DNA from: Acidobacteriota bacterium
GTDB taxonomy: Bacteria > Acidobacteriota > Vicinamibacteria > Vicinamibacterales > UBA2999
Assembly (NCBI GenBank): GCA_018000455.1
Contig: JAGNJW010000001.1
Location: forward strand, 124,001 to 188,000
Length of the DNA: 64,000 bases
Reading direction: 5' to 3'
Part shown: positions 51,273 to 60,880 of the stretch, piece by piece
Numbering within the stretch: position 1 is the first letter of the stretch
How the letters are laid out: the number at the start of each line of letters is the position of its first letter
Position numbers and translations under genes: made by a program
The notes under the pieces: model-generated
Told to the model about the DNA's origin: nothing
Database searches by the model: none
Seen by the model: the letters and a program-made list of their open reading frames with translations, nothing else

Positions 51273-51602
51273 ATGGTGATACTCCTGGCCGTCGTCGTTG
51301 TGGCGGTAACGCTCCTGTTGGCCCGGCGGGGCTTTCTGCATCCAGGCGACTACCTGGTCGAGGCGGCACTGGCGCTGCTGCTCGCCCTGTTCGTCGTCAT
51401 CCTGTCGCCGAGCGTCGTGCAGGACGCGGACCTGGCCGCCATCGGCGCACCGGCCGAGGCGATGGCCCGTTCGGCCTACCTGCTCGCCAACGGCGTCTCG
51501 ATCGAGCTGGCGTCGATCGTGGTGGCGCTCGGAGCGATTGGCGCCGCCGCGCTTCGCGGCAAGGCGTGTGGCGGCTGGCACCCGTCCGAGAACCGCGGGT
51601 AG
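51273..51602 (+). CDS. Small hydrophobic membrane protein
   Basis: 109 residues from ATG 51273 with a TTGGAGGAA ribosome site. Three hydrophobic stretches (about 1-16, 28-49, 70-96), and a cysteine near the end (KACGGWHPSENRG). No family recognised. Stands alone, convergent with the secreted protein at 51627. Confidence 0.72.
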   Translation: MVILLAVVVVAVTLLLARRGFLHPGDYLVEAALALLLALFVVILSPSVVQDADLAAIGAPAEAMARSAYLLANGVSIELASIVVALGAIGAAALRGKACGGWHPSENRG

Positions 51603-51626
51603 GCGCGAGTCGACGGCGGCGCGTGG

Positions 51627-52595
51627 CTACGGCATGGTGTATTCCACCTGTACGCCACAGAAATAGAGGGCCGGGCCGCCGGCGTGACTCGGGGTCGAGA
51701 CCCGCACGTAGAAGGTCTGGTCGTTTCGCACCGTGTTGAGGGCGGCCGAGCCGAACAACGGAATGGTGACGAAACCGGTGCCCGGCAGAGCAGCGGTCGA
51801 GATGGATGACGCGGAGGCCTCCGAACGGAGGCTGTTCCAGAAGTTCACCTTGATGAGCCGGAAGGTGAAGTCGGCCGGCGCGTCGTCGGTGTACTTGCCG
51901 TGGACGCCGAGCAGCCGAGCGCCGATCGGCAGCGGCAGTTCCATGATCACACTCGCGGCGCCTGGCGCGGTGCTTTCCAGACAGCCGAATCCGCGGTGCC
52001 CGAATGTCCCCACTTCGTCGTGCGCCGTGAGCGCGCTCAGATTCAAAGGCGCCGTCAGGGCGGCGCGCACCGCCGCTTCACGGCCGTCCACGTAGGCGCG
52101 ATTGGCCGCGTCGTTGGCACTGGTTGGCGCTCCCACATCGGTGACGCGCGCGTTGCCCGCGGAGAGCCCCGCGGGGAAGGCCGTCTGCGCCACCGGGCGG
52201 GGGGAGCCGCCCAGTCCGCCGCCGGTCAGGAAGGTCCAGGCGCCGGTGTGGCCGGTGCTGTCGCGCCAGGTGCCGTTCAACCCCGGCAGGCTGATGGTGG
52301 CATCGACGTGTACGGGCGTGCCGCCGGGTGTGGTCACGAGGGTGACGCCGAAGCCGATCGTCCCGTCGGGGTTCTGCACGGCCAGCCCCACGGCAGCGGC
52401 CCGGGTTGGGGCGCCACACTGATCGTCCCAGCCGTCGAGATGAAACCCTGCGCCGTCCTGCACCACGCTGAGCGTGACGACGTTGCAGTACGGCTGCTGT
52501 TGCCAGCGGAACTGCCCGAGTGGTTGAGCGGCGACCGGGATGACCTGAGTCGTTGATATGGCGGTGAGCAGGACGGGGAATACGAGAGCGCGCAT
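51627..52595 (-). CDS. Secreted protein with phage-tail-fibre-like segment
   Basis: 322 residues with signal peptide (1-23, PVAA-QP). The N-terminal part (QFRWQQQPYCNVVTLSVVQD, GFHLDGWDDQCG) is cysteine-containing. In the middle is DVGAPTSANDAANRAYVDGR, the phrase used in phage tail-fibre and collar proteins to bridge repeats. The C-terminal half is beta-rich (VIMELPLPIGARLLGVHGKY, DFTFRLIKVNFWNS, QTFYVRVSTPSHAGG, YFCGVQVEYT). Such proteins occur in several non-phage acidobacterial loci. No phage genes are near. Function unknown. Confidence 0.7.
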   Translation of the reverse strand: MRALVFPVLLTAISTTQVIPVAAQPLGQFRWQQQPYCNVVTLSVVQDGAGFHLDGWDDQCGAPTRAAAVGLAVQNPDGTIGFGVTLVTTPGGTPVHVDATISLPGLNGTWRDSTGHTGAWTFLTGGGLGGSPRPVAQTAFPAGLSAGNARVTDVGAPTSANDAANRAYVDGREAAVRAALTAPLNLSALTAHDEVGTFGHRGFGCLESTAPGAASVIMELPLPIGARLLGVHGKYTDDAPADFTFRLIKVNFWNSLRSEASASSISTAALPGTGFVTIPLFGSAALNTVRNDQTFYVRVSTPSHAGGPALYFCGVQVEYTMP

Positions 52596-52653
52596 GTCGG
52601 ACCTCCTGCTGCGAATAACGCGAGCCGGAAGCGCCCGGGGACATCGCGCGGCG

Positions 52654-53706
52654 TCAGCCGAAGGGCGCGACGAAGCTCAGCACCGGCCGGAACGTCCACC
52701 CGGCCTCGAGGATCGTTCGCACGACCGGCGATTTCACCTCGACGGCGTCGTAACGGTAGTTGTAGGCGGCGTCGATCTGCCACGCGTCGCCGCGGTAGAG
52801 CACACCGTAGGCCGAGCCGGCTTCGACGTGGAAGAAGCGGATCGGCCGGGACCACGACGCTGCCGCCAGCGCACCCCCCACACCGCCCGACCACGACACG
52901 GCCCGCTCCGACTCGACGACGCGTACGGTTCCGTTGGCGCCAAGACGCAGGTGCAGCGTGAGCGACTTCCGCAGGCCCGCCCGGCTGAAGATGCTGGTCC
53001 AGGCGGCCTCGACCAGACGCCACTCGGCCATCAGGTCGCCGTTCGGGAGTTCCCGCATGGTGAACGGCAAGCCGTGTTCGCTCAGGCTGAGCAGCCGTCG
53101 CCGCAACTCGCGATCGCCAATGCTGGCGGCGGCGCCAGCCGGTGGCTCGATCGTGCCAGCCCACGAAGCGGTGCGGGCCATGAACACCGTCGCCATCACG
53201 AGGTAGAGCGCGAGCCACGCGACAGACGTGCCAGGTGACCCGAGCGCGCGATCGAGAAGGTTCTCTTGCGGATTCTCGGTAACAAACGGTAGCCCGGCCA
53301 GACTGCGCGCCAGTTGCTCGCGCTCGCTTGCTTCGACCTGAATCACGAGCGCATCGACTCTGAGGATGACACCGTAGAGTCCCGTATCGGTACGCCGGTA
53401 CCGGAACGTGCCGGGCAGGGTCGTCGCGCTCGAGGTCGCAATCCCCGCCCTGATCCGTTCTGCCTGCGCCTTCGCGCCGGCGGCGTCGGCGGCCTCTATG
53501 ACCCGCACTTCGGCGCCATCGACCCTGGTGACGGCGCCAAGCCAGTGGGGATCGAGCGCGCCGCGGTCGACAAGATACGGCGCCGGACCGAAGACGATCA
53601 GGGCGAACAGGACGGCCAGCGGGCCCACGATCGCCGCGGCGACGCCAATGAAGAAAATCGTGACGCGCCACGTCCGGCAGCGCAACTCAGGCAGGTCATC
53701 CGGCAC
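52654..53706 (-). CDS. Membrane protein of unknown function
   Basis: 350 residues from GTG 53706, overlapping the FkbM gene by 11 bases. Two membrane helices (about 14-40 and 160-178) enclose a periplasmic part (about 45-155) with a TLPGTFRYRRTDTGLYG strand; a cytoplasmic or periplasmic C-terminal half follows with a basic, Trp-containing pattern (FRVIRFFHVEAGSAYGVLYR-like) and ends VLSFVAPFG. I do not recognise the family. Overlap with FkbM suggests the pair works on envelope or polysaccharide modification, but this is only context. Confidence 0.65.
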   Translation of the reverse strand: MPDDLPELRCRTWRVTIFFIGVAAAIVGPLAVLFALIVFGPAPYLVDRGALDPHWLGAVTRVDGAEVRVIEAADAAGAKAQAERIRAGIATSSATTLPGTFRYRRTDTGLYGVILRVDALVIQVEASEREQLARSLAGLPFVTENPQENLLDRALGSPGTSVAWLALYLVMATVFMARTASWAGTIEPPAGAAASIGDRELRRRLLSLSEHGLPFTMRELPNGDLMAEWRLVEAAWTSIFSRAGLRKSLTLHLRLGANGTVRVVESERAVSWSGGVGGALAAASWSRPIRFFHVEAGSAYGVLYRGDAWQIDAAYNYRYDAVEVKSPVVRTILEAGWTFRPVLSFVAPFG

Positions 53707-54490
53707 CGTTGGTCTCTCGGGAGCCCTGGGCAGGGCCGGTGACGGCGGCGCCGGAGCGGAGCAGGTACTCCAGCTCACCCCCGTGCCAACGAGCGTCGAA
53801 TTGCTGCGCCGCGGCCTCGAATACCTGGGCGCAGCCAGCCTTCTTCCGTTCGTGGAGTTCTACGACCATGGCGTCGACGCACTCGATCCACGCGGCCGGG
53901 TCGGCCAGTACTTCCCGCTCGGATCCTTCTATGTCCATCTTCAACAAGTCGATGCGGTCGAGGCCGTGGGTGCGCATCACCTTGTCGACCGTGACTGCGT
54001 CGGTGAGCTGGCGCCATGTGCCCGGGCACTCGTCCCGGTGACCGACGACGTAACCCCAGGAGCCGAGCCCTGGATCGAAGAGGTCGAGGACGGTGTTCGT
54101 GTGCCAGAGCGCCGCCTTCACGGGCACGACGTTCGGATAGTCGGCGACATTGGCCGCAAGCAGCGCGAAGTTGTGCGCTTCGGGCTCAATCGCGATGATC
54201 CGGGCGTCGGGAAAGCGGTGCGCGAAGTAGACGGCCGCCAATCCCACATTTGCACCCGCGTCAACGATGACGCGGGGCGGACGCGAGACGGGTACCGCGT
54301 ACTCGTGGCGCTCGAAGATCTGGCGGTACAGGAGCACATCGGTCGACGGGATGCGCACGGACAGTGGGTGGGGCGGGAAGGGACGCTTGATCGTGCAAGT
54401 CACCGGATGTCGGCGGACCTTGGCGGTGACGGCGCCGATGAGGCCAAGCATTCCGAACATGCGGGCGTACGAGGTAGCGTAGCCGAACAT
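53696..54490 (-). CDS. FkbM-family SAM-dependent methyltransferase
   Basis: 264 residues. SAM motif VIVDAGANVGLAAVYFA (about 74-90), motif II IIAIEPEAHN (about 98-107), post-motif LLKMDIEGSEREVL (about 184-197) and the terminal ELHERKK. These are the FkbM signatures; members methylate sugars, lipids or polyketides. The N-terminal 25 residues are mildly hydrophobic. It lies upstream of, and overlaps, the gene for an unknown membrane protein. The 447 bases before it hold a broken secreted-protein gene on the plus strand. Confidence 0.9.
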   Translation of the reverse strand: MFGYATSYARMFGMLGLIGAVTAKVRRHPVTCTIKRPFPPHPLSVRIPSTDVLLYRQIFERHEYAVPVSRPPRVIVDAGANVGLAAVYFAHRFPDARIIAIEPEAHNFALLAANVADYPNVVPVKAALWHTNTVLDLFDPGLGSWGYVVGHRDECPGTWRQLTDAVTVDKVMRTHGLDRIDLLKMDIEGSEREVLADPAAWIECVDAMVVELHERKKAGCAQVFEAAAQQFDARWHGGELEYLLRSGAAVTGPAQGSRETNGAG

Positions 54491-54648
54491 CGCAGCGTCT
54501 TCGTTGTGGCTAGGCCGCATCCTACGGGAGCCACGACCTCGGCGCAAGGCGTTAAACGGATCTGCGCGACGACTCCTGGAGCGTCGCTGCCGGCACTGCA
54601 CCACGATCTGGGAGTCGTCGCTTCTTGAAGAAGCCCAGTCCTCGGGCA

Positions 54649-54908
54649 ATGAGACTCCGCATGATGTTCGCTGTCCGTCGTCACCCTGATCGTCGCGCTC
54701 GTAGGCCCGCCTGGCCGTGCGCAACAGGGCGCGTCGGCGCCAGACATCCGCGGAGCGTGGCGGGCCGAGACGTACACGCTCAAGTCGGGCGAACGTGACG
54801 CGCTGAAGGGGCAGATTCGTCGAGGGCGGCACCTACACCCTCGAGGGCACGCACCTCGGCCTTCCGAGCGGTAACCAGATGTCGTTCCTAGGAAGTTCCC
54901 GGTTCTGA
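54649..54908 (+). pseudogene. Frameshifted secreted lipocalin-like protein gene
   Basis: ATG 54649 begins MRLRMMFA; after a one-base shift near 54670 the signal peptide resumes in another frame as LSVVTLIVALVGPPGRAQQG and the mature part APDIRGAWRAETYTLKSGER. A second shift near 54815 leads to FVEGGTYTLEGTHLGLPSGN, ending at TGA 54906-54908. In intact relatives (small exported lipocalin-like/DUF1579-type proteins) DIRGAW...TYTL is followed by a full beta-barrel of 120-140 residues. Most of that is missing here, so the gene is broken. It is close to FkbM but on the other strand. Confidence 0.6.
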
Positions 54909-54937
54909 CGGTGCATCGTCAGCGGTGCAGGGGCGTC

Positions 54938-55204
54938 TCAGGCCTTGTCCTGTTCGAGCCGGACGCACTCGGCTTCGAGATCGGTGCTGAGTTCAGTCAC
55001 CCGGTCCTGGAAGGTGTTCTGGGTGCTGAGCAGGTCGTTCACCCTTTCAGCGAAGCCCTTCTCTTTCAGTTCTTCGTCGAGCAGCAGCCAGGACGCCGAC
55101 AGCTTCTCGATGTTGTTGCGCGAGTAGTGCTCCATTTCCTTCAACTTCGAATTCACTTCCCGCATCTTCTCGACCGGCGTTTTCTCTGGGATTGGATCAG
55201 ACAT
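54938..55204 (-). CDS. Small coiled-coil protein
   Basis: 88 residues from ATG 55204. The charged, heptad-patterned sequence (KMREVNSKLKEMEHYSRNNIEKL, FAERVNDLLSTQNTFQDRVTEL) predicts a helix of about 70 residues that would form a coiled coil. No membrane segment, no motif. It lies between the pseudogene and the gamma-glutamyltranspeptidase gene; a divergent pair with the latter (about 95 bases apart). Function unknown. Confidence 0.65.
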   Translation of the reverse strand: MSDPIPEKTPVEKMREVNSKLKEMEHYSRNNIEKLSASWLLLDEELKEKGFAERVNDLLSTQNTFQDRVTELSTDLEAECVRLEQDKA

Positions 55205-55299
55205 GCCAGTATCTTGCTGCACATGGCGTCCGGCAACAAGCTGAACGATCACGCCCTGGGGGCCTAGTACGCCCGAACCCGGTTCGAGGAGGAAGCGGC

Positions 55300-57069
55300 A
55301 TGACACGTCGATTGCTCTCAACGCTGGCCCTGATGGCGCTCGTTACGCAGGCCCCTCACGCGCAGACTTCAAGCTGGCGGCCGACGGTGATGGGCACGCA
55401 GGGCATGGTGGCGGCCGGGCATCCGCTGGCCGCCGAAGTCGGGATGCGCGTGCTCAAGGCCGGAGGCAACGCCGTGGATGCGGCCATTGCGGCCTGGGCG
55501 ATTCAGGGGCAGGTCGAGCCCGGCATGACCGGCCTCGGGTCTGACCTGTTCGCGCTCATCTACCTGGCCAAGACCAAGGAGGTGAAGTTCATCAACGGCT
55601 CCGGCTTCGCGCCCCAGGCCGCCACCATCGACTACTACGACAGCCATGGCGGGATGCCCGACGACAGCGGCCTCTCGATTGCCGTGCCGGGCTCGGTGAG
55701 CGGCGCGGCCCTGGCGCTGCAGAAGTACGGCACCAGGTCGATGGCCGAGGTGCTGGCGCCGGCCATTGAGATCGCCGAGAACGGCTACCCGATCACCGAG
55801 GGCCTGGCGCGCGGGCTCGAGGGTGCCAAGGCCAAGCTTGGCAAGCACCCGGGCTCGGTGAAGATCTGGCTGCGCGACGGCAAGCCACTGCAGATGGGCG
55901 ATGTCGTGAAGAACCCCGATCTCGCCACGACACTGCGGGCGATCGCAGCACAGGGGGCCGCCGGGTTCTACACCGGCCCGGTGGCCAAGGCGCTCGTGGC
56001 CGGCATGCAGGCGCACGGCGCCATCATCACCGAAGCGGATCTGGCCGCGATGCAGGCGTTCGAAGACGCGCCGATCTCGGTGAACTACCGCGGCTACGAC
56101 GTCTACGAGTGCCCGCCGAACTCGCAGGGCTTCACCATGCTCTACGCGTTGAACCTGCTCGAAGGCTTCAACCTGCGCTACATGGGGCGCAACAGCGCCG
56201 CCTACCTGCATGTCGTCACCGAATCGATCAAGCTGGCCTTCGCCGACCGGGACAAGTACGTGGCCGATCCGAAGTTCACGCCGAACATCCCGATGCGCGA
56301 GATGCTTTCGAAGGAGTACGCCGCCACACGCCGTGCGCTGATCGATCCAACCCGCGCCATCGCCGGTGAGGCGCCGTTCGGCGATCCGCGCGGCGGAACG
56401 GCCTCATCGGGCAGACAGCAGGCGTCGTATGCCGCGCCCTTGGCCGTGCCCGGTCACGTCAATCCCTACGACCCCGACCAGGAGCTGAACCTCACGACCT
56501 ACCTCACGGTGGTCGACAAGGACCACAACATGGTGTCGCTGACGTCGAGCCTGCTCAGCGGCTTCGGCAGTGGTCTGGTGCCCGACGGCACCGGCGTCCT
56601 GATGAACGACCGGATGAAGTACTTCTACCTGGACCCGAATGACGTGAACTCGCTGCAGCCGATGAAGCGCGTGCGCCAGACGATCAATCCGGCGATGGCG
56701 CTCAAAGACGGGATGCCCGTCGTGAGCTTCGGCACGCCGGGCGCCGACACCCAACCCCAGACACAGCTCCAGTTCTTCCTGAACTTCATCGAGTTCGGCA
56801 TGACGGTGCAGCAGGCGCTCGAGCAGCCAACGGTGATCAGCAACAGTTTCCGAAGCTCGTACTATCCCCATGCGGTCGAAGGAATGCTGCTCACGCCGAT
56901 GATGTTGCCGGCCCACGTCAAGGAGGGGCTCGCCGCACTCGGTCACAAGCTCGATCTGCGTGACGTGCGCGGCGTCGGCTCGGTGAAAGCCATCGCCGTT
57001 CATCCGAAGACCGGCGTGCTGATGGGCGGGGTGAGCCCGACCGGCGACAGCTACGTGATGGGATGGTGA
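55300..57069 (+). CDS. ggt: Exported gamma-glutamyltranspeptidase
   Basis: 589 residues from ATG 55300 with a GAGGAGG ribosome site. Signal peptide 1-21. GNAVDAAIAA (56-65) and VEPGMTGLGSDLFALIY (72-88) are typical of the large subunit. The small subunit starts at the nucleophile Thr399 in NLTTYLTVVDKDHN, where the usual motif is TTHxSVVD; the His is replaced by Tyr, as in some acidobacterial copies. The chain then has SSLLSGFGSG and the C-terminal NAMALKDGMP-like block. Periplasmic; hydrolyses gamma-glutamyl bonds of glutathione and poly-gamma-glutamate. Autoproteolysis is expected. After its stop, 57070-57260 shows no gene. Confidence 0.92.
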   Translation: MTRRLLSTLALMALVTQAPHAQTSSWRPTVMGTQGMVAAGHPLAAEVGMRVLKAGGNAVDAAIAAWAIQGQVEPGMTGLGSDLFALIYLAKTKEVKFINGSGFAPQAATIDYYDSHGGMPDDSGLSIAVPGSVSGAALALQKYGTRSMAEVLAPAIEIAENGYPITEGLARGLEGAKAKLGKHPGSVKIWLRDGKPLQMGDVVKNPDLATTLRAIAAQGAAGFYTGPVAKALVAGMQAHGAIITEADLAAMQAFEDAPISVNYRGYDVYECPPNSQGFTMLYALNLLEGFNLRYMGRNSAAYLHVVTESIKLAFADRDKYVADPKFTPNIPMREMLSKEYAATRRALIDPTRAIAGEAPFGDPRGGTASSGRQQASYAAPLAVPGHVNPYDPDQELNLTTYLTVVDKDHNMVSLTSSLLSGFGSGLVPDGTGVLMNDRMKYFYLDPNDVNSLQPMKRVRQTINPAMALKDGMPVVSFGTPGADTQPQTQLQFFLNFIEFGMTVQQALEQPTVISNSFRSSYYPHAVEGMLLTPMMLPAHVKEGLAALGHKLDLRDVRGVGSVKAIAVHPKTGVLMGGVSPTGDSYVMGW

Positions 57070-57260
57070 CCGAACGCTTCGGCGACCTCGGGACGCGGCA
57101 CGTGAGAGATCTGGATCGGCGTCGCCCATGACGTAGCAGGATGCGGAGCACGCCCTCCTGTGGCTCCACGTCCGACGCATCGTAGTCGCCGAGGCCGAGA
57201 ACGCCGAGCGGCAGGTTGCGCGGCCACGTGCAGCGGCGGGCACGGATGCCCCGCGTTGGG

Positions 57261-58655
57261 TTAGGCGGCCTTGGCCATGTATCCCAGCAGCTTCCGCTGC
57301 TTGACCAGCTGCGCCACGGCCGGCGGCACCATCGTTTCCCACGCGTCGTCACCGACGCGCAGGCGTTTCAGCACATCGCGCGAGAAGATCGACAGGCACC
57401 GCTCGTCGTAGTCGCGCACGCTCTCGATCAGGCGGTTCTCCACCAGATACGCGTAGAGATGGCGCAGGTGCGGATCGACCCGCAGGTTGCCGGCGGTGAC
57501 GAGCGCGCCGGTCGCCTGGTCGAGCTGCGGATAGGCGTACAGCTTGAGATCGTTCTTGAAGAGACGTCCGAACGATTCCAGGATGCCGCCCTCGAGATCG
57601 GCGTAGTACTTCTCGTCGAAGATCTCGCGCAAGGTCGGCACACCCATCACGATGCCGATCATTTTCTTGGTGTGGCGGAACAAATATGCCGCCAGCCGGT
57701 GGTACTCGGCGTAGTTCGAGATGAGCACCGTCTTGCCCAGGGCGCCCAGGATGTCGGCCCGGTCGAGAAAGTCCTGCGTGTCGATGGTGTCGGAATCGGT
57801 CAGGTTCTTGAGCGTCATCTCCATGATGGTGATGGTCTCTTCGCCCCGCAGGTGCGGTTCCTGCACGAACTGCGCCTGCGCGCACCGCAGCATGTCGACC
57901 GAGACGTTGGTGGCCGGCCGAAAGCTGCCGCGCTCGATCAGAATGGCCTTCTTGTAGAGCGCATCGGCCGGCTGCACGACCTCGCCGCTGGCCGTGAACA
58001 TGGCGGCGTTCGTCAGGCCGTGCTGCACGAGCTTGAGGCTCATGAGGCGATTGTCGACCTGCGCGAAGTCAGGGCCCGAGAACTCGATCATGTCGACCTC
58101 GACCCGCTCGCTCGTGAGACCGTCGAGCAGTGACGCCACCAGCGCCGTCGGGTCGTGGTGCAGGTAGTTGGCGCCGTGCACCAGATTCACGCCGATGAGG
58201 CCGAGCGCCTCCTGTTCCTGGACGTTCTCCTTGTCCAGCAACCGCACGTGCATGATGATCTGCGACGCCGGCGCGCGCGGCGAGCTCTGGAAGCGCACGC
58301 CGAGCCAGCCGTGCGGGTCGTCCTTGCGGGCATAGCTCTTGGCCGCCACCGTATCGGCGAACACGAAGAACTTCGTGGCGTCGCCGCGCTTGCCGTCGAG
58401 ACGCTCGACCAATAGTCCGAATTCGTGGTCGAGCATGGCGTTGATGCGGTGCTTGCTCACGTAGCGGTCGCTCGTGCCGTAGATGGCGTCGCTGAAGGTC
58501 ATGTCGTAGGCCGACATGGCTTTGGCGACCGTGCCGGCCGCGCCGCCCACCCGAAAGAACCACCGCGCCACTTCCTGGCCGGCGCCAATCTCGGCAAACG
58601 TGCCGTACAGGCAGGGGTCGAGGTTGACTTGCAGTGCTTTCTGATGAGTATCCAC
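57261..58655 (-). CDS. Conserved protein of unknown function, 464 residues
   Basis: 464 residues from GTG 58655 with a GGGAG ribosome site. The N-terminal section LYGTFAEIGAGQEVARWFFR and GGAAGTVAKAMSAYDMTFSD, and the block GWLGVRFQSSPRAPASQIIMH, look strongly conserved and I associate them with a family present in Bacteroidota, Deltaproteobacteria and others; I cannot give a function. No signal peptide, no membrane segment. Region MGVPTLREIFDEKYYADLEG resembles a nucleotide-binding loop only weakly. Divergent from transketolase (115 bp), so joint regulation with the pentose phosphate operon is possible. Confidence 0.85.
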   Translation of the reverse strand: MDTHQKALQVNLDPCLYGTFAEIGAGQEVARWFFRVGGAAGTVAKAMSAYDMTFSDAIYGTSDRYVSKHRINAMLDHEFGLLVERLDGKRGDATKFFVFADTVAAKSYARKDDPHGWLGVRFQSSPRAPASQIIMHVRLLDKENVQEQEALGLIGVNLVHGANYLHHDPTALVASLLDGLTSERVEVDMIEFSGPDFAQVDNRLMSLKLVQHGLTNAAMFTASGEVVQPADALYKKAILIERGSFRPATNVSVDMLRCAQAQFVQEPHLRGEETITIMEMTLKNLTDSDTIDTQDFLDRADILGALGKTVLISNYAEYHRLAAYLFRHTKKMIGIVMGVPTLREIFDEKYYADLEGGILESFGRLFKNDLKLYAYPQLDQATGALVTAGNLRVDPHLRHLYAYLVENRLIESVRDYDERCLSIFSRDVLKRLRVGDDAWETMVPPAVAQLVKQRKLLGYMAKAA

Positions 58656-58769
58656 GGTGTGCTCCCGCCCTGAAATCGACCAGCCGCGGCCGGCCTTGAC
58701 TCGAGGCACGGTGGCCGGCTGGCCGGCCCGTTCTACGGTTCCGTCCCCGGTCGGCCGATTCTGTCTGCG

Positions 58770-60878
58770 ATGGCAACCACAGCCGCGCCCTCCACCGACG
58801 CTCCGGGCCAGGACCAGCGAGCCGCGCCCGGGCCCGATCGCCTGGCGGATCTGAGCGTCGCGACCCTCCGTACGCTGTCCATGGACGCCGTGCAGGCGGC
58901 TGGATCGGGACATCCCGGAACGGCCATGGCCATGGCACCCGCCGTCTACGAGCTGTGGCAGGAGTTCCTGCGCTTCGATCCAGACGATCCCATCTGGCCG
59001 AATCGCGATCGCTTCGTGCTGTCGATTGGGCACGCGTCGGCGTTGTTGTACTCGGTGCTGCACGTGACGGGCGTCACCGCGGTGGACGCGCGATACGAGC
59101 GGCTGGGCGAGCCGTCGATCACGCTCGACGACCTCAAGAAGTTCCGCCAGCTCGATAGCAAGTGCCCCGGCCACCCGGAGTACCGCTGGACGTCCGGCGT
59201 CGAGACCACCACCGGCCCGCTCGGCCAGGGCGTGGCGACCAGCGTGGGCATGGCCATGGCGGCCAAGTGGCAGGCCGCGCACTTCGATCGTCCGGGCTTC
59301 ACGCTCTTCGACTACGACGTCTACGCCATGTGCGGCGACGGCTGCATGATGGAAGGCGTGGCCTCCGAGGCCGCGTCCCTGGCCGGCCACCTGCAGCTCG
59401 ACAACCTCTGCTGGATCTACGACAACAACCACATCACCATCGAAGGCCACACGGCGCTCGCCTTCAGTGACGACGTGGCCACCCGGTTCGTGGCCTACGG
59501 CTGGAACGTCACCCGAGTGGGCGATGCCAACGACCTCGAGATGCTGCGTCGCGCGTTCACGACCTTCAAGCGCACGACCGACCGCCCGACCCTCATCATC
59601 GTCGACAGCCACATCGGCTACGGCGCGCCCCACAAGCAGGATACGAGCGCCGCCCACGGCGAGCCGTTGGGCGAGGTGGAAGTGGCGCTCACCAAGCTCA
59701 ACTACGGCTGGCCTGAAGACGCGACGTTTCTCGTCCCCGACGAAGTCGTGGCGCATTTCAAGCAAGGCATGGCCGCGCGCGGCCGCCAGTCGCGCCTGGC
59801 ATGGGAAGCGGCGATGGTCGGATACGCCGCCGCCTTCCCCGAGATGGCCGATGAGCTGCACCGGATGCAGCACCGGGAGCTGCCCTTCGGCTGGGACCAG
59901 GCGCTCGAAGCATTCCCCGCCAGCGCCACCGGGGTATCAGGGCGGGACGCGTCGAGCGCCGTACTGAACGAGGTCGCCAAGCGCGTGCCCTGGCTGGTCG
60001 GTGGTTCGGCCGATCTGGCTCCTTCCACCAAGACGCGTCTGACCTTCGACGGCGCCGGAGACTTCGCGGCCGGCGAGCGCGCCGGACGCAATCTGCACTT
60101 CGGCGTGCGCGAGCACGCGATGGGCGCCGTGCTGAACGGTCTGTCGCTCTCGAAGATTCGGCCGTTCGGCTCCGGGTTCCTGATCTTCAGCGATTACGCG
60201 CGCCCGGCCATCCGGCTGAGCGCCCTGATGGAGATCCCGGTCGTCCACATCTTCACCCACGACTCGATTGGCGTCGGGGAAGACGGGCCCACACATCAGC
60301 CGGTCGAGCAACTGGCGTCGCTCAGGGCCATTCCCGGGCTCATCACCTTGCGGCCGGCCGACGCCAACGAGGTCGTCGAGGCGTGGCGCTACATCATGCC
60401 GCTGCGCCGCCACCCGGTCGCGTTCATCCTGACCCGACAGGCCCTGCCGACCTTCGATCGAGCCGTCTACGCGCCGGCCAGTGGCCTGGCCCGTGGGGCC
60501 TACGTGATGGCCGACCCCCGCCAGGGAACGCCGGCCGTGATCCTCGTCGCCACGGGCAGCGAGGTGGCGCTGTGCATTGCCGCCTACGAGCAGCTGACCG
60601 CCGAGGGCATCAACGCGCGGGTGGTGAGCATGCCCTCGTGGGAGCTGTTCGAAGAGCAGAGCCAGGAGTACCGCGACAGCGTGCTGCCGCCCGACATCAC
60701 TGCGCGTGTCGCGGTGGAGCAGGCCGCCACCTTCGGGTGGGAACGTTATGTGGGACTGACCGGCGCCGTGGTGGGGATGCGGACCTTCGGTGCCTCGGCG
60801 CCGCTCAAGGCCCTGCAGCAGAAATTCGGCTTCACGCCAGCGCACGTGGTGGCGATGGCGAAAGCGCAACTGAGGTAG
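58770..60878 (+). CDS. tkt: Transketolase
   Basis: 702 residues. ThDP-binding [19 protein letters not shown] (about 191-209) with DNNHITIEG, catalytic His residues in AAGSGHPGT (about 44-52) and [10 protein letters not shown], and the active-site [14 protein letters not shown] loop. The C-terminal half holds GVREHAMG and [11 protein letters not shown]. An 18-residue Ala/Pro-rich N-terminal extension precedes the fold. It moves two-carbon units between sugar phosphates in the non-oxidative pentose phosphate pathway. Two bases separate it from the 6-phosphogluconate dehydrogenase gene. Confidence 0.96.
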   Translation: MATTAAPSTDAPGQDQRAAPGPDRLADLSVATLRTLSMDAVQAAGSGHPGTAMAMAPAVYELWQEFLRFDPDDPIWPNRDRFVLSIGHASALLYSVLHVTGVTAVDARYERLGEPSITLDDLKKFRQLDSKCPGHPEYRWTSGVETTTGPLGQGVATSVGMAMAAKWQAAHFDRPGFTLFDYDVYAMCGDGCMMEGVASEAASLAGHLQLDNLCWIYDNNHITIEGHTALAFSDDVATRFVAYGWNVTRVGDANDLEMLRRAFTTFKRTTDRPTLIIVDSHIGYGAPHKQDTSAAHGEPLGEVEVALTKLNYGWPEDATFLVPDEVVAHFKQGMAARGRQSRLAWEAAMVGYAAAFPEMADELHRMQHRELPFGWDQALEAFPASATGVSGRDASSAVLNEVAKRVPWLVGGSADLAPSTKTRLTFDGAGDFAAGERAGRNLHFGVREHAMGAVLNGLSLSKIRPFGSGFLIFSDYARPAIRLSALMEIPVVHIFTHDSIGVGEDGPTHQPVEQLASLRAIPGLITLRPADANEVVEAWRYIMPLRRHPVAFILTRQALPTFDRAVYAPASGLARGAYVMADPRQGTPAVILVATGSEVALCIAAYEQLTAEGINARVVSMPSWELFEEQSQEYRDSVLPPDITARVAVEQAATFGWERYVGLTGAVVGMRTFGASAPLKALQQKFGFTPAHVVAMAKAQLR

Positions 60879-60880
60879 TG

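Noticed and set aside
57070-57260. Minus-strand fragments GLGDYDASDVEPQEGVLR and ISHVPRPEVAEAFGHH
   Set aside because: They look protein-like but lie in different frames over less than 200 bases; I could not match them to a family and treat the gap as empty.
58656-59873. Upstream extension of the 464-residue gene (870 codons in total)
   Set aside because: Antisense of transketolase; the GTG at 58655 with GGGAG and conserved protein start decide otherwise.
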